This document shows, piece by piece, positions 38,385-47,898 of a DNA stretch of 64,000 bases (position 1 is its first letter; every line of letters begins with the position of its first letter). The stretch spans positions 49,894 through 113,893 of the forward strand of contig NZ_JABSPA010000009.1 in assembly GCF_013214175.1 (NCBI RefSeq), read 5' to 3'. Source of the stretch: Colwellia sp. Lineage in GTDB: Bacteria; Pseudomonadota; Gammaproteobacteria; Enterobacterales; Alteromonadaceae. The notes beneath the pieces are model-generated. The model saw only the letters and a list, made by a program, of their open reading frames with translations, searched no databases and was not told the DNA's origin. Position numbers and translations under genes: made by a program.

Positions 38385-39344
38385 ATGTTTGATTTCTTAG
38401 TCAACTTTTTTGGCACTATAGTTACCTGTCTTTTCATTGTTTACCTTATACTTTTAGCGCTTCTTCAAGGTAAGAGCAAAGAATTATCAACGGCTAATAC
38501 TTTTGTTTCCATGGCTGATATGCCCGTATTGCGACCTATCCCTCTCTCAACCGCCAACCAAAAAAGCTTGCTTAATAAGATACTCGTTTTTGTTTTCCAG
38601 GTAAGACGCTGGCGCGTAGAAGAAGCATTCATTTATCAATATAAAGGTAAAAAATATGCTGTTCATGCTGGTTTTGAATTTGATGGAGCCTCTATACCTA
38701 AAGTACTTTGGGGTTTGTTAAGTCCGGTTGGTTTGTTGCTAATTCCAGGTCTTATCCATGATTATGGTTATCGCTACAATGGCATATACAGTTTGGATGA
38801 GAATAATAACCCTGTTTGGGATGAAACAATATCAACTCAATCAGCTTGGGATGAACTATTTAAAGATATTGGTAATGAGGTCAATAACATCCCGATATTG
38901 AATGAATTAGCCAAGCTTGGTTTATGGCTTGGTGGTTTTAAAGCTTGGAATGTATGGCGAAATAAAAAGGAAGATAGAGTACCTTTTAAGTGGACGGTGA
39001 ATGATGAAAAACAAGCCAGTCATGAGCCACAGAATGGACCAAAGTATGAGCCTCAGCAATATGTATCAGAGGATAATGTTGTCGATATAGCTACCACTTC
39101 TGAGGACAATGTTAGCAGCGAAGTGTTTGTTAGTGGCACCACTAAAACAACAAAAATAGCATATGAGAATAGTAACCAGCAAAAAGTGTTAGGCAGTAGA
39201 AACCTTGATGCCACTGACAAGCAGCAGGTAACTTACAAAATGGTGTGTGGAGATTGTGGTGAGATATATGGCGCTAAAACAGCAGAGATTCACCGACGTA
39301 AATGCCCAGTCTGCCAAGAAGGTAAGCCGAGTGTCAATTGGTAA
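38385..39344 (+). CDS. DUF1353 membrane protein with C-terminal zinc ribbon
   Basis: A 319-aa protein. I start it at the ATG at 38385 because GGAG lies 6 bases upstream, while the ATG at 38373 has no such site. An N-terminal TM helix (about 8-28) is followed by a DUF1353 domain at about 80-160, recognised from HAGFEFDGASIPKVLWGLLS and LIHDYGYRYN, a fold also found in phage-associated proteins. A disordered acidic/Thr-rich linker leads to a four-cysteine zinc ribbon (CGDCGE...KCPVC) at the C-terminus. The combination is unusual, since DUF1353 proteins are usually short and single-domain. No operon partner. The function is unknown. Confidence 0.8.
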   Translation: MFDFLVNFFGTIVTCLFIVYLILLALLQGKSKELSTANTFVSMADMPVLRPIPLSTANQKSLLNKILVFVFQVRRWRVEEAFIYQYKGKKYAVHAGFEFDGASIPKVLWGLLSPVGLLLIPGLIHDYGYRYNGIYSLDENNNPVWDETISTQSAWDELFKDIGNEVNNIPILNELAKLGLWLGGFKAWNVWRNKKEDRVPFKWTVNDEKQASHEPQNGPKYEPQQYVSEDNVVDIATTSEDNVSSEVFVSGTTKTTKIAYENSNQQKVLGSRNLDATDKQQVTYKMVCGDCGEIYGAKTAEIHRRKCPVCQEGKPSVNW

Positions 39345-39686
39345 GTAACCTGATCTCAGCTTAACAACAGTTTCTCTAACAGCTACTTTTACTTACTTCT
39401 GCGTTGAATTCACTTGCAATAGACTAGCTATTGACGCGTAAATTACGCCTTGAACTAAGCACAAGTATCAAGTTAGTGATGGCGTGATTAACTTAGCTAA
39501 TCTATTTTAATCGTTAACTATTTGTTAAACCGAGTTCAGGTTAAGTATTTTACTGCTCGCAGGTTCGTCATGCGTTTAAAAATAAGTGATGCCATCGTTC
39601 TGCTCATGGCATTAGCACTGACATTAAATTAAGTGGCTAAAATTGCTAGCCATCATTACTCGTTATCAAATAAGTAGCCATCGCCA
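39345..39686. other. Intergenic region between convergent genes, nothing recognised
   Basis: 342 bases. No terminator with a T tract, repeat or ORF was recognised. Confidence 0.45.
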
Positions 39687-40568
39687 CTAGTCATCAAATA
39701 AGCTTTCAGAAGCTTCAGCTAGCCACAACAACGCGGAACTTTTCGCCGTTTCAATAGCCATGACTCGATCAACGGGTATCGTCCATGTTTTTATATCAAA
39801 ACTAACAGGTAAGCGAATTAAGCTAGCGTTATCTATTGGTGGTTGTGCGATATGAGCAGGTAGGTAACACCAACCCAAATTATATTCAGCCATGGACTTT
39901 AGTGCTTCAAAATCATTAGACCAGAATTTCTTAGGAGATATTTCGGGTAACATTGAAATCGATTTTTTTTCAGCGCTACGCACTAATAACTGGGTATATT
40001 TTGCTAAATCTGCTCTAGATACAGTGGCTAGTTGCGTAAGTGGGTGCTTGGGATGAACTACGACGAAAAAGGGTAAATGACCAACCAAGCCTAGTTCTAC
40101 CCCTGTAGGCATCAAAGCATCAATTAATTTTAGGCCAAACTGAGCTTCCTGTGCTTCTACAATCCCAGCAATGTCATCACTGTTAGCGATATTTAGGATT
40201 AAGTTAGTTGCAGGGTAGCGTAGACAAAAATCTTGCAAAATCTGGTACAGTTTAGGCAGTAACAGCGCCGGGTCAATGACTAAGGTAAGCTCACTTTCAT
40301 CGCCCGCAGCTAGTGCCATTGCAGCAGATTCAAGCTCTTGTGATTGTATTAATGTTGCTTGCGCATGCGCTAATAGCTTTACGCCCTGTTTCGTTAACGT
40401 CGGTTTTCGAGTGCTACGATCAAACAAGGACAATCCTAAGTCGACTTCCAAATTGGCAATCGCTTGGCTAACCACAGATTGTGCCTTTCCTAATTTTCGC
40501 GCCGCAGCAGAAAAAGAACCAAGTTCAGCGCAAACTATAAAAGTTTTGAGCTGTTGTAGACTTAACAT
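39687..40568 (-). CDS. LysR-family transcriptional regulator next to a PACE exporter
   Basis: A 293-aa LysR-type regulator. The N-terminal winged HTH (about 1-60: LKTFIVCAELGSFSAAARKL, QSVVSQAIANLEVDLGLSLF) is followed by a periplasmic-binding-like effector domain. It is divergent from a PACE-family exporter gene with an 83-base gap, the standard arrangement in which the regulator controls the exporter (as AceR/AceI in Acinetobacter). The inducer is not deducible. Confidence 0.92.
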   Translation of the reverse strand: MLSLQQLKTFIVCAELGSFSAAARKLGKAQSVVSQAIANLEVDLGLSLFDRSTRKPTLTKQGVKLLAHAQATLIQSQELESAAMALAAGDESELTLVIDPALLLPKLYQILQDFCLRYPATNLILNIANSDDIAGIVEAQEAQFGLKLIDALMPTGVELGLVGHLPFFVVVHPKHPLTQLATVSRADLAKYTQLLVRSAEKKSISMLPEISPKKFWSNDFEALKSMAEYNLGWCYLPAHIAQPPIDNASLIRLPVSFDIKTWTIPVDRVMAIETAKSSALLWLAEASESLFDD

Positions 40569-40651
40569 ATCTATAAAACCGATGGTAACTAACTTTTATA
40601 CATCTTAATTTCAAATATAATGATTGGCAATTGTTTTCAGCGGAAATTTGT

Positions 40652-41062
40652 ATGTCGACCCAAGAACGTATTTTTCATAGTATATTATTTGAAGTGATAG
40701 CATTAAGCCTATTAATACCGTTAGGTAGTTTTTTCAGTGGCTTTGATATGGGCAGCGTAACAGGATTAGCGGTGGTATTAAGCCTAACAGCGATGTGTTG
40801 GAACTATGTTTACAATATTATTTTTGATAAATACTTCGGCACCAATAGAATTGAACGCTCTTTCCCCATGCGTATGGGCCATGCTACGGTATTTGAACTT
40901 GGGCTGTTGATTGCTACTTTACCGATAATAATGTGGATGCTTGATATGGACTTTATTACGGCATTAATTCTAGATATCGGCATGATCATATTCTTCATTA
41001 TTTACGCCATTGTTTACAATTGGTGTTATGACATAACCAAGCATAAGTTAGCGCTATCTTAA
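40652..41062 (+). CDS. PACE family efflux transporter
   Basis: A 136-aa four-helix membrane protein of the proteobacterial antimicrobial compound efflux family, made of two tandem BTP domains. Typical motifs are visible: RIFHSILFEVIAL near the start, WNYVYNIIFD at the end of helix 2, and RMGHATVFELGLL, the same pattern repeated in the second half, with YNWCYD at the end of helix 4. The ATG at 40652 gives the usual length; a TTG at 40631 would add seven residues. Members export biocides such as chlorhexidine or natural polyamines. It is divergent from a LysR regulator. Confidence 0.93.
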   Translation: MSTQERIFHSILFEVIALSLLIPLGSFFSGFDMGSVTGLAVVLSLTAMCWNYVYNIIFDKYFGTNRIERSFPMRMGHATVFELGLLIATLPIIMWMLDMDFITALILDIGMIIFFIIYAIVYNWCYDITKHKLALS

Positions 41063-41540
41063 GAGAACTATGTCATCTGCTAATAACTCGATTTTAGTAG
41101 CCGAAAAATTATACCCCGTCACAAAAGTAATCAGGATCGCTTGCTTCACTTTAATAAATAGTCATATAAGGAACAATTTATTGAAGTAAGTGATTCGAGT
41201 TACTAACTTATCGTTTATAACTCGATATGGGGGCGTTAACGCCATAGGTTTTATGGGGCAAGATCATGGTGCACAAAGCGGAAGTTATGAATCGAAAATC
41301 TCAGGATTTATTATAGTCTGGTGTTAGACCTGATAGCAGATTTTAGTACACGCTGGTATCGCTGTCAGTATAGCGAAAGTATATCAGTTGGAATACAAGG
41401 CTAATGTTGTAGGTCAGGGGCGTTATCCGGTACTGATACTTTGCCACAATGGGCTACGAAGATAGTAATCAACTTTTCCACTACCAAAGTATCCTGTATG
41501 CGCTAAACCAAGAGTTGTTTTGTGTCTCTAAAGTAATTTG
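41063..41540. other. Intergenic region between convergent genes
   Basis: 478 bases. The only structure noticed is the perfect palindrome GGCGTTAACGCC at 41232-41243. No gene is seen. Confidence 0.45.
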
Positions 41541-42980
41541 TTATTTTGCGGTACTCTTAACCTGCTTGATAAGTTCTTCACCCGTAAGTTCTTTTGCCTT
41601 AAGTTCTAATGCAATATAGGAAAAGTTAAAGCACATTTCATCATCCGAACCATAACCTCCGTAAACTATTTCATCGCTATAATTTTTAAAGGTGCAATCG
41701 ACAGACAGTTGGATTTGTTTAAATCGATTCTTATCAAAACGCTTTGGTTCTGCCAGAGTAAAGTCTCTTTGCCAATCAATATCCCATCGTGGGATCGATA
41801 AAAGCGTTTCTGTTTCGCCATTTTCATACACTAGTGCCGTGCTTCCTGAAGCGCCAAAGGCGTGCATATGCACGTTAGCTGAATGAATTTCCACCGCATT
41901 AACACTTTCCATTTGTGTTTCTGTTATCCACGCTGTGTAGTTGGCAATGCGTTTCAGTGAAACATTAACTGCGTAAGTATTCTGTTGTCCCGGATTGATT
42001 ACCATGGATTGGTTGTTCTTGCTGTTAAGCCAACCGTTGTTGGTTAAAGGATAATGGATTGCCGGTTTTTTTACCGAGTCGGCAAGAGTAAAACTCAGCT
42101 GACTTCCTGGATCTTTTTCTCCTGGAGCAAAAGCCGAATAATAGTGGACCTGCAAAATCAAAGCCGAACCTTTTTTGATTGGAACACCGGTATTCTTAGG
42201 GAAATGATAACCGTCCATCCCTGGGGCCCAGTGAGCTAGCCAATAATTATTTTGACTGAGCTTTTTTACTCCTCCAGGATATCTTTTTTCAAACGACCGT
42301 CGTGTTTCGTCATCGCCCAGCCGATCAGGAACCGCGCCGCCGAAGCATTGATAACCAATGCCTTCTTCTTCGGCTGCTAACTCTTTAAACATGTCGGTGA
42401 CTTCTGGTCTTGCAGCAAAAAGAACGATGTGATGAACTACTTTTGTATTGCCAGGGATGGCTTTAAATCCGGTAACAAATTTATCTTTGGTTTCAGGCCA
42501 ATCGACGATAAAACATCGATAGTCATCTTTTTGATTTTGTTTAGGCAAATAGGCTTGCTGTGCACTTTTCAGTGAAAGGTCGGCATTAAAAGAGTTAGTT
42601 ATCTTGTCTTGTTCAAGTTTGAACCCTGTTGTTTTCGCTGGTTTATTCCCCTTGGGATAACCCGCCTCAGCCCACTGTTCAAATTGTGTGAGTTGTCGAT
42701 GCGACAAAGAGATATCATCCTTATAAATTTGATGACCGATTTCGGCTAACCAAGGGGGCATACGCCTTTGTTGCACTGCAGAATTGATTGCGGCGTGATA
42801 CAGATAAGCTTGCTCGGGATCCTCGAAAGAAAATGAAATTCCTTTTGACGAATGACACCCCAAACAGTTTTGTTCAATGATTGGTCTGATATCTTGGTAA
42901 TAATTTGGTGTGTTTTTTTCAGCCGCACTAAGATTAGCAGTACTGATGAGTAGTAGCGTTAGCAAATAAATGGGCTTCAT
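41541..42980 (-). CDS. Exported cytochrome c - PHM-type copper monooxygenase fusion
   Basis: A 479-aa exported protein. After a signal peptide (about 1-20) comes a c-type haem motif CLGCH (39-43), then a two-domain region matching copper type II ascorbate-dependent monooxygenases (PHM/DBM). All expected copper ligands can be placed: HH (183, 184) and the His in LQVHY (279) for one copper, and HMH (371, 373) plus Met449 in DDEMCF for the other, paralleling PHM His107/108/172 and His242/244/Met314. Its haem domain could deliver electrons in place of ascorbate. It lies one base downstream of a thioredoxin-like gene, so they form an operon. The substrate is unknown; the family hydroxylates C-H bonds. 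Confidence 0.87.
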   Translation of the reverse strand: MKPIYLLTLLLISTANLSAAEKNTPNYYQDIRPIIEQNCLGCHSSKGISFSFEDPEQAYLYHAAINSAVQQRRMPPWLAEIGHQIYKDDISLSHRQLTQFEQWAEAGYPKGNKPAKTTGFKLEQDKITNSFNADLSLKSAQQAYLPKQNQKDDYRCFIVDWPETKDKFVTGFKAIPGNTKVVHHIVLFAARPEVTDMFKELAAEEEGIGYQCFGGAVPDRLGDDETRRSFEKRYPGGVKKLSQNNYWLAHWAPGMDGYHFPKNTGVPIKKGSALILQVHYYSAFAPGEKDPGSQLSFTLADSVKKPAIHYPLTNNGWLNSKNNQSMVINPGQQNTYAVNVSLKRIANYTAWITETQMESVNAVEIHSANVHMHAFGASGSTALVYENGETETLLSIPRWDIDWQRDFTLAEPKRFDKNRFKQIQLSVDCTFKNYSDEIVYGGYGSDDEMCFNFSYIALELKAKELTGEELIKQVKSTAK

Positions 42981-42981
42981 A

Positions 42982-43530
42982 TCAATCCCCGATGGTGAGC
43001 TGGCCGAGATTATTATTAGCTAACAATTGCTTGAGTTTAAACAAGTCGTCGCTATTAAGATGGCCGCTTGTGCGCCAAATGGGTTTCCCTTGGTGATCAA
43101 TAATAACCACCGTTGGCACTGTAGTGATAGCTAGAGACTGTTTTAACTTACTTTGTTGATCAAACCAGAATCGATTTCTGTGTTTCTTATAGAGCGGATG
43201 TTTTGTCAAATAATTCTCTGCATCAATGAATTTGTCGTCTATGCTGATGGCGTAATAAGGAGATTGGGTCGCTGCACTGATCTTGTCTAAGTCGTACATA
43301 AAACCCGCGCAGCTATGACACCAACTCGCCCAAAATTGAAGCAGCGTATATGTTTTTTCGGTCCGTTTGACTTGAGTTGGCTGAGGTGAAATTAACTGGC
43401 TAAACGTGCTGGTTTTTTGATTTTTATCGAACGGCACAAGTGAGTCGTATAAGACCATACTATTAGCCGAAATGAAGTTGCTTTGAGTTACTGCCAGAAT
43501 GAACAAGGCTATTTTAAAAAATCTATCCAT
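42982..43530 (-). CDS. Periplasmic thioredoxin-like (TlpA/ResA-type) protein
   Basis: A 182-aa exported thioredoxin-fold protein. A signal peptide (about 1-23) is followed by the active site WASWCHSC (Cys71, Cys74), then the TlpA-like insertion and the cis-Pro loop ITTVPTVVIID. It ends one base before the cytochrome-monooxygenase gene. TlpA/ResA-type proteins reduce the CxxCH cysteines for haem attachment or supply copper sites, so maturation of its operon partner is the likely role (inferred). Confidence 0.88.
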   Translation of the reverse strand: MDRFFKIALFILAVTQSNFISANSMVLYDSLVPFDKNQKTSTFSQLISPQPTQVKRTEKTYTLLQFWASWCHSCAGFMYDLDKISAATQSPYYAISIDDKFIDAENYLTKHPLYKKHRNRFWFDQQSKLKQSLAITTVPTVVIIDHQGKPIWRTSGHLNSDDLFKLKQLLANNNLGQLTIGD

Positions 43531-43990
43531 AGAAAAATTACTTGCTGATGCGCTGTAGGACCAACATATTCGCCGAATTAGACTGCGATAGCAACTAAAT
43601 TGTAACGGTCGACTAATACTGGATACTTTATGTGAGATATTACTAATGCTTCAGCCAGTCAGAAATGAAGTTACTCCAATTTGAACTGTTACAATGTTGA
43701 AAATAATTCCTAACTTTGACCGACAACTTTGGCAGTACTAGTCAAATATAACTATGAATTCGAATAGCGACGTTGTTGCTGAAATAGCCCTCAAACTGAC
43801 AGTGCTGAACGGCAGGAAATCGGACTCAAGACCTATTTAAACAAGAATGAGTGAATAGGCGTTTTTTACGGTTTTTGTAGTTGAATCCTACCAGGGGTTC
43901 TCTTCCACAGGGTACTTAATCGTTAATGTCAGCTTCAGATCAAAAGCGGCTTAAAAGTATGCCCAACTTTTTAAATTGTTAACGTCTTGA

Positions 43991-44131
43991 AAGTGGTAAA
44001 AGTGAACCTTAGCCTTTAACAAATGAATGGTGAAAAATAGTTCATCGCTAATGACTTCTTGGTGCGCTAAGCGGAATTAGACTAGTCAAAATATCAAACG
44101 TCAACTTTCCGATCATATAGCGGACTTAAAT
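43991..44131 (+). repeat. Dispersed repeat element, copy B
   Basis: Runs from AAGTGGTAAAAGTGAACCTT through GACTTCTTGGTGCGCT to CCGATCATATAGCGGACTTA. It shares the first 80 bases with copies A and C, and the distal block with C (TTTCCGATCATATAGCxGAC). Its opposite strand stays open and reads AHQEVISDELFFTIHLLKAK, continuing VHFYHFQDVN, consistent with the end of a transposase-like gene. Confidence 0.75.
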
Positions 44132-44213
44132 TTAAAATTTCTATGGCGCTTAGGGGGCACATAGTGAGATAGCTTTCTGCCAAATTTGTGTTTTAGTTCA
44201 AATGGTGAGTTCA

Positions 44214-44223
44214 CCCCCCCCCC
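44214..44223. repeat. Homopolymer tract of ten C
   Basis: A run of ten C within non-coding DNA, unusual for this AT-rich sequence. No gene is close enough for an obvious phase-variation role, with the nearest start about 600 bases away. Confidence 0.9.
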
Positions 44224-44823
44224 GTGTAATGGCATGTAATATATTATTGAGAACCATTCTGCTAGTTTAATTAGCAAAGGGTTATTACTTCAGATATGAA
44301 CGAAGGAGAGTGCTTTCCTTCTCCGTTGGAGCGATCAAACTATAACTCTTTACATAAAGCGCATTATACAAGATAAAAAGGTTTTATTTTTATCAATACT
44401 GAATACGATATTTTAATTTTCACTTTGTAGATTACTTCTGTAATTAATAATTGCAGCCCATTAACACTTTATATGGATGTTAAAGAGTTATCTGAGAGTT
44501 ATTGAGATAGTTTTAATAAAGACCTTTGTCTTTTAGCGCTCTGTTATATAGCAAAGAACAAAAGCTGACCAAGTCGACTTTAAGTAAGGAAAATTAAGGG
44601 ATATTTGAGTTAATAGCTTAAATATAGATCCCTTTAGAATCCGAATTTTACTATTTATTCCGTGCGTAACGAACGTAAATAGAACACGGCTTTAAGTATT
44701 TATTTCGGTGTGCAGTTTAAATTTATGGACACTGACGTTAATTAAATGGCTGATGAGATCTAACCCTTCAATTCAAAAACGTGAATGTAAGGTTGATTTT
44801 AATACTTTAAAGGGAATATTAAA

Positions 44824-47800
44824 GTGAACGGTAAAGTATTTATTTCGGGTTCAAAACTAAAAGAACTAAGGTCAAAACGTGGACTAAGTCAGGAAGCCTT
44901 ATGTGATGTTTTTTATTGCCAAAAGATACAGGTATCGATCGCAACGTTGAAGCGGGCTGAATTAGGAAAAAATGTGAGTTACCGTGTTGCCCGAGAGCTT
45001 GCTTTATACTTTGACGTGACGGTTGAAGCGCTATTAGAAAGTTCTATATCAAACAACGGACATGCGGAATTATTTGGTGAAAAAAGAAAAGAGATATATC
45101 TATTTTCTTTTCTTGTCACGACGCAATATGATTATTGTACTGCCCACGAACAACAAATAATTCTTACCGAAATAGCCAGCTATTTAACCAAGCAAGATTT
45201 TAATGTAATCGACGTCATTGGTCATTATTTACTAGGGTCAGGCTTACAGGCTAGTAATAATCAGGTACTTTATCATTTACTCTATATCTACAAACACGTA
45301 TCTAGCAAGTTTGAGCAGTGCAATATCACCCTGTGTGTCAAGAAAAGCATTGGTTTAACAAAAGGGACTGTTCTTCAAGTTACTGATCAGGATATTGAAG
45401 AGCTTGCTTGTGTACTGCAGAACACCAAAGAAAATATATTTATTGTCGATAATGAATGTTACTTACAAGAAATCAATAACTTTGTTTTTACGCCTATTGA
45501 GTTATTTCCGAATATAGAGAAACAATATTTTCAACTGACAAAAAATAGCTTAGATGCAACAACCCTTTTTGGTCGGGATGAAGAGCTTTACCTGTTTAAC
45601 AACTTGATGGACGATCAGGTTGCAATAGATGGTTTATCCATACTCAATGTTTATGGCGATAGCGGCATAGGAAAATCAGAACTCTGTAAACAGTTTTGTG
45701 AACTCGCCCGTAAGCATTATGACGAAGAAAATTCAGTGGGATTTATTCAGTGCATACCTGAACAGCCATCACACAAATCAAGCTTGATATCCAAAATTAT
45801 TTTTGGTTTGTTAAATCTAGAGGAGCCGCTGTCTGATAATGAGATACAGTTATACTTTTCGCACCTACGGAACAAGGGTGAATGGTTAGATGATGAATTA
45901 TTTTGGCTTGAAGAAATATTCGATGAATATCCGTTATCAACATTGGATAAACAATATTTAAATGCGTCGCATCACCAGAAAAAAGGATTAGTTAAGCTAA
46001 TTTGTAAAGCATTCCAGAAAGCTAAACTATCGGTGTTATGTATTGATGATTTACATGTAAGTGATCGTTTTAGTTTGCAACTTCTTGCGCAGACTTTTGA
46101 GCAACTATCTGGAAAGTCGATCATTATTGTTTTTTCTTCACAGGTTGCCTGGTCGGCATATAACACTGATTTTCCGTTGCTGAATAAAGTGTTTAAATTA
46201 TCGCCGTTATCTGAGGTAAATACTTGTTTATTAGCTGAAACCTGGTTTGCAGCGGATACTGAGTACCGACAACAATGTGTAGAGATTTCCGCTGGTAATC
46301 CACTATTTCTTCAGCAGTTATTATGTAAAACATCGGGCGATTCAACAGTACCTTCCTCGTTGCTGCAATTGCTTGAATACCGAATTAGCGCATTAACAGA
46401 ACAGCAAAAGTTGATGCTTTGGTACAGTGCCACTTATGGTCGTCTTGTACTGATCGAGGTTATGGAGCAATTGATAGAGGGCGCTGAGGTTTTACTCAAT
46501 GAATTATCTTTTGCTAATTTAATACAAAGGGTCAATCCGCTTGAGTTTAAATTTAGTCACAATAGTATTTATGAAAAGGTCGTTGAATTAATTCCTCAAA
46601 GTAATCGTAAAGAACTACACAAAGCGATTACTGACGCCTTGATACAAAGTGATTTAGACGATCAATATTTGAAAAATTCACTTGTCGCTTATCATTATTA
46701 TAGACAGGACAAGCTGATTGAGGCCGTTGATCATTATCACCAAGCAGCGCTGGTGGCAAAAGGCGAAGGCAATTACAGAAAAGGTCTGGCCAGTGTACAT
46801 GATGGTTTGAATATTTTATCTAAGGTACTTGAGCCACTAAAAGAAATTGAACTACGTTTAGTACAACTCACGTTATTAAAAGCATGTCATGGTTGGGCAT
46901 CCTTGCCAATAAAAACGACCTTATTATCTATTTCAGCCTTGTGTAAGAAGAGTCATGATCACTCGTCAATCCGAGCTGTCATATTTAATCAATGGTTGAT
47001 AAAACTGATGGCGTTAGAGCTAGACGAAGCTTTACAGTTAGCCAAAGAACTCAATAAATTAAGCCGAAGAAAAAAAGATCAGTGTGCTGAAGTTCATTCA
47101 CTCAGTGCATTAAGTAATACATTATTCTGGCAAGGGCGCTTTAACGAGAGTATAGAGTCTGCAAAACAAGCATTAGCATTATATTTACCTTCATTTCATC
47201 AACGTGATCTCAGTGAATTTGGCCAAGATCCTCGGATTGTTGCGCATTTATTTTTGGTTCTTTCTTCTTCGTTAAAAGGTGAAGAGGAGCTTGCCCGTCA
47301 GGGACTTCGTGATATGCAAACTATTTGTCAGAAAATTCATAGTCCTTTTACTGAGGCGATAGCAATGCAAGGTTATGCTTTTTTTCATTATCACCAACAG
47401 GAAGTGAAAGAAGTTGAGCAGTATGCTGCGCAATTACTTAAGTTGGCCGAGCAGCATTCGATCCCGTTTTTTATTGGGGTGGCTAAATTATTTTTGGGTT
47501 GGTCTATAGCCAAGCAAGGTGACAGGCAACAGGGATTATTGTGGTTAAACGAAGGCTATCACCAGTGGCTAGCCAAGTCTGGCGATAAAATGCCGCATTC
47601 CTTATATTGTTGTCTAACCGCTGAAATTTTAATTGATAATGAACAGCCTACAGAAGCACTGTCAGTGACAATAACGGGCATTCAGTTTTCAATTAAACAC
47701 CGGGAGGAGAGCTATTTAAGTCACCTATATTACTTCAAAGCATTGGCCGAACATCAACTTAAACTACCTATTTTAGATACCTTAAACAAAGCAACCGACA

Positions 47801-47898
47801 TAGCAACCAAACAGCAAGCTTATTTATTCATTAGAAAAATCAATCACATTAAGGAAGATATAAAAAATGAACAAACTAAACTCTCAGAATTTGTATGA
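44824..47898 (+). CDS. HTH - degenerate cyclase-like - STAND ATPase - TPR regulator
   Basis: A 1024-aa regulator. Residues about 9-72 are an Xre-type HTH (SGSKLKELRSKRGLSQEAL). Residues about 88-230 line up with the class III nucleotide-cyclase domain that often precedes such ATPases (YLFSFLVTT in place of LFCDLVGST, VIGHYLLGSG in place of YLGDGLLVYFG, LFGRDEEL at the junction), but the metal-binding aspartates are missing, so it is probably non-catalytic. The AAA/STAND ATPase follows with Walker A GDSGIGKS (278-285) and Walker B LSVLCIDDLH (about 404-413), then helical TPR-like repeats to the end. GTG start, with AAGGGA upstream. It overlaps the DUF917 gene by 32 bases, so it is operonic and probably controls the enzymes encoded with it. 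Confidence 0.85.
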   Translation: MNGKVFISGSKLKELRSKRGLSQEALCDVFYCQKIQVSIATLKRAELGKNVSYRVARELALYFDVTVEALLESSISNNGHAELFGEKRKEIYLFSFLVTTQYDYCTAHEQQIILTEIASYLTKQDFNVIDVIGHYLLGSGLQASNNQVLYHLLYIYKHVSSKFEQCNITLCVKKSIGLTKGTVLQVTDQDIEELACVLQNTKENIFIVDNECYLQEINNFVFTPIELFPNIEKQYFQLTKNSLDATTLFGRDEELYLFNNLMDDQVAIDGLSILNVYGDSGIGKSELCKQFCELARKHYDEENSVGFIQCIPEQPSHKSSLISKIIFGLLNLEEPLSDNEIQLYFSHLRNKGEWLDDELFWLEEIFDEYPLSTLDKQYLNASHHQKKGLVKLICKAFQKAKLSVLCIDDLHVSDRFSLQLLAQTFEQLSGKSIIIVFSSQVAWSAYNTDFPLLNKVFKLSPLSEVNTCLLAETWFAADTEYRQQCVEISAGNPLFLQQLLCKTSGDSTVPSSLLQLLEYRISALTEQQKLMLWYSATYGRLVLIEVMEQLIEGAEVLLNELSFANLIQRVNPLEFKFSHNSIYEKVVELIPQSNRKELHKAITDALIQSDLDDQYLKNSLVAYHYYRQDKLIEAVDHYHQAALVAKGEGNYRKGLASVHDGLNILSKVLEPLKEIELRLVQLTLLKACHGWASLPIKTTLLSISALCKKSHDHSSIRAVIFNQWLIKLMALELDEALQLAKELNKLSRRKKDQCAEVHSLSALSNTLFWQGRFNESIESAKQALALYLPSFHQRDLSEFGQDPRIVAHLFLVLSSSLKGEEELARQGLRDMQTICQKIHSPFTEAIAMQGYAFFHYHQQEVKEVEQYAAQLLKLAEQHSIPFFIGVAKLFLGWSIAKQGDRQQGLLWLNEGYHQWLAKSGDKMPHSLYCCLTAEILIDNEQPTEALSVTITGIQFSIKHREESYLSHLYYFKALAEHQLKLPILDTLNKATDIATKQQAYLFIRKINHIKEDIKNEQTKLSEFV

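Larger units (their letters stand above)
43531..44823. other. Long intergenic region with repeat copy B and a C10 tract
   Basis: About 1.29 kb without a credible gene, the largest gap in the window. It holds dispersed repeat copy B (43991-44131) and a run of ten C (44214-44223). The rest is AT-rich with no recognised ORF. Relics of mobile elements are likely. The promoter of the regulator operon must lie in its right part but was not identified. Confidence 0.5.
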
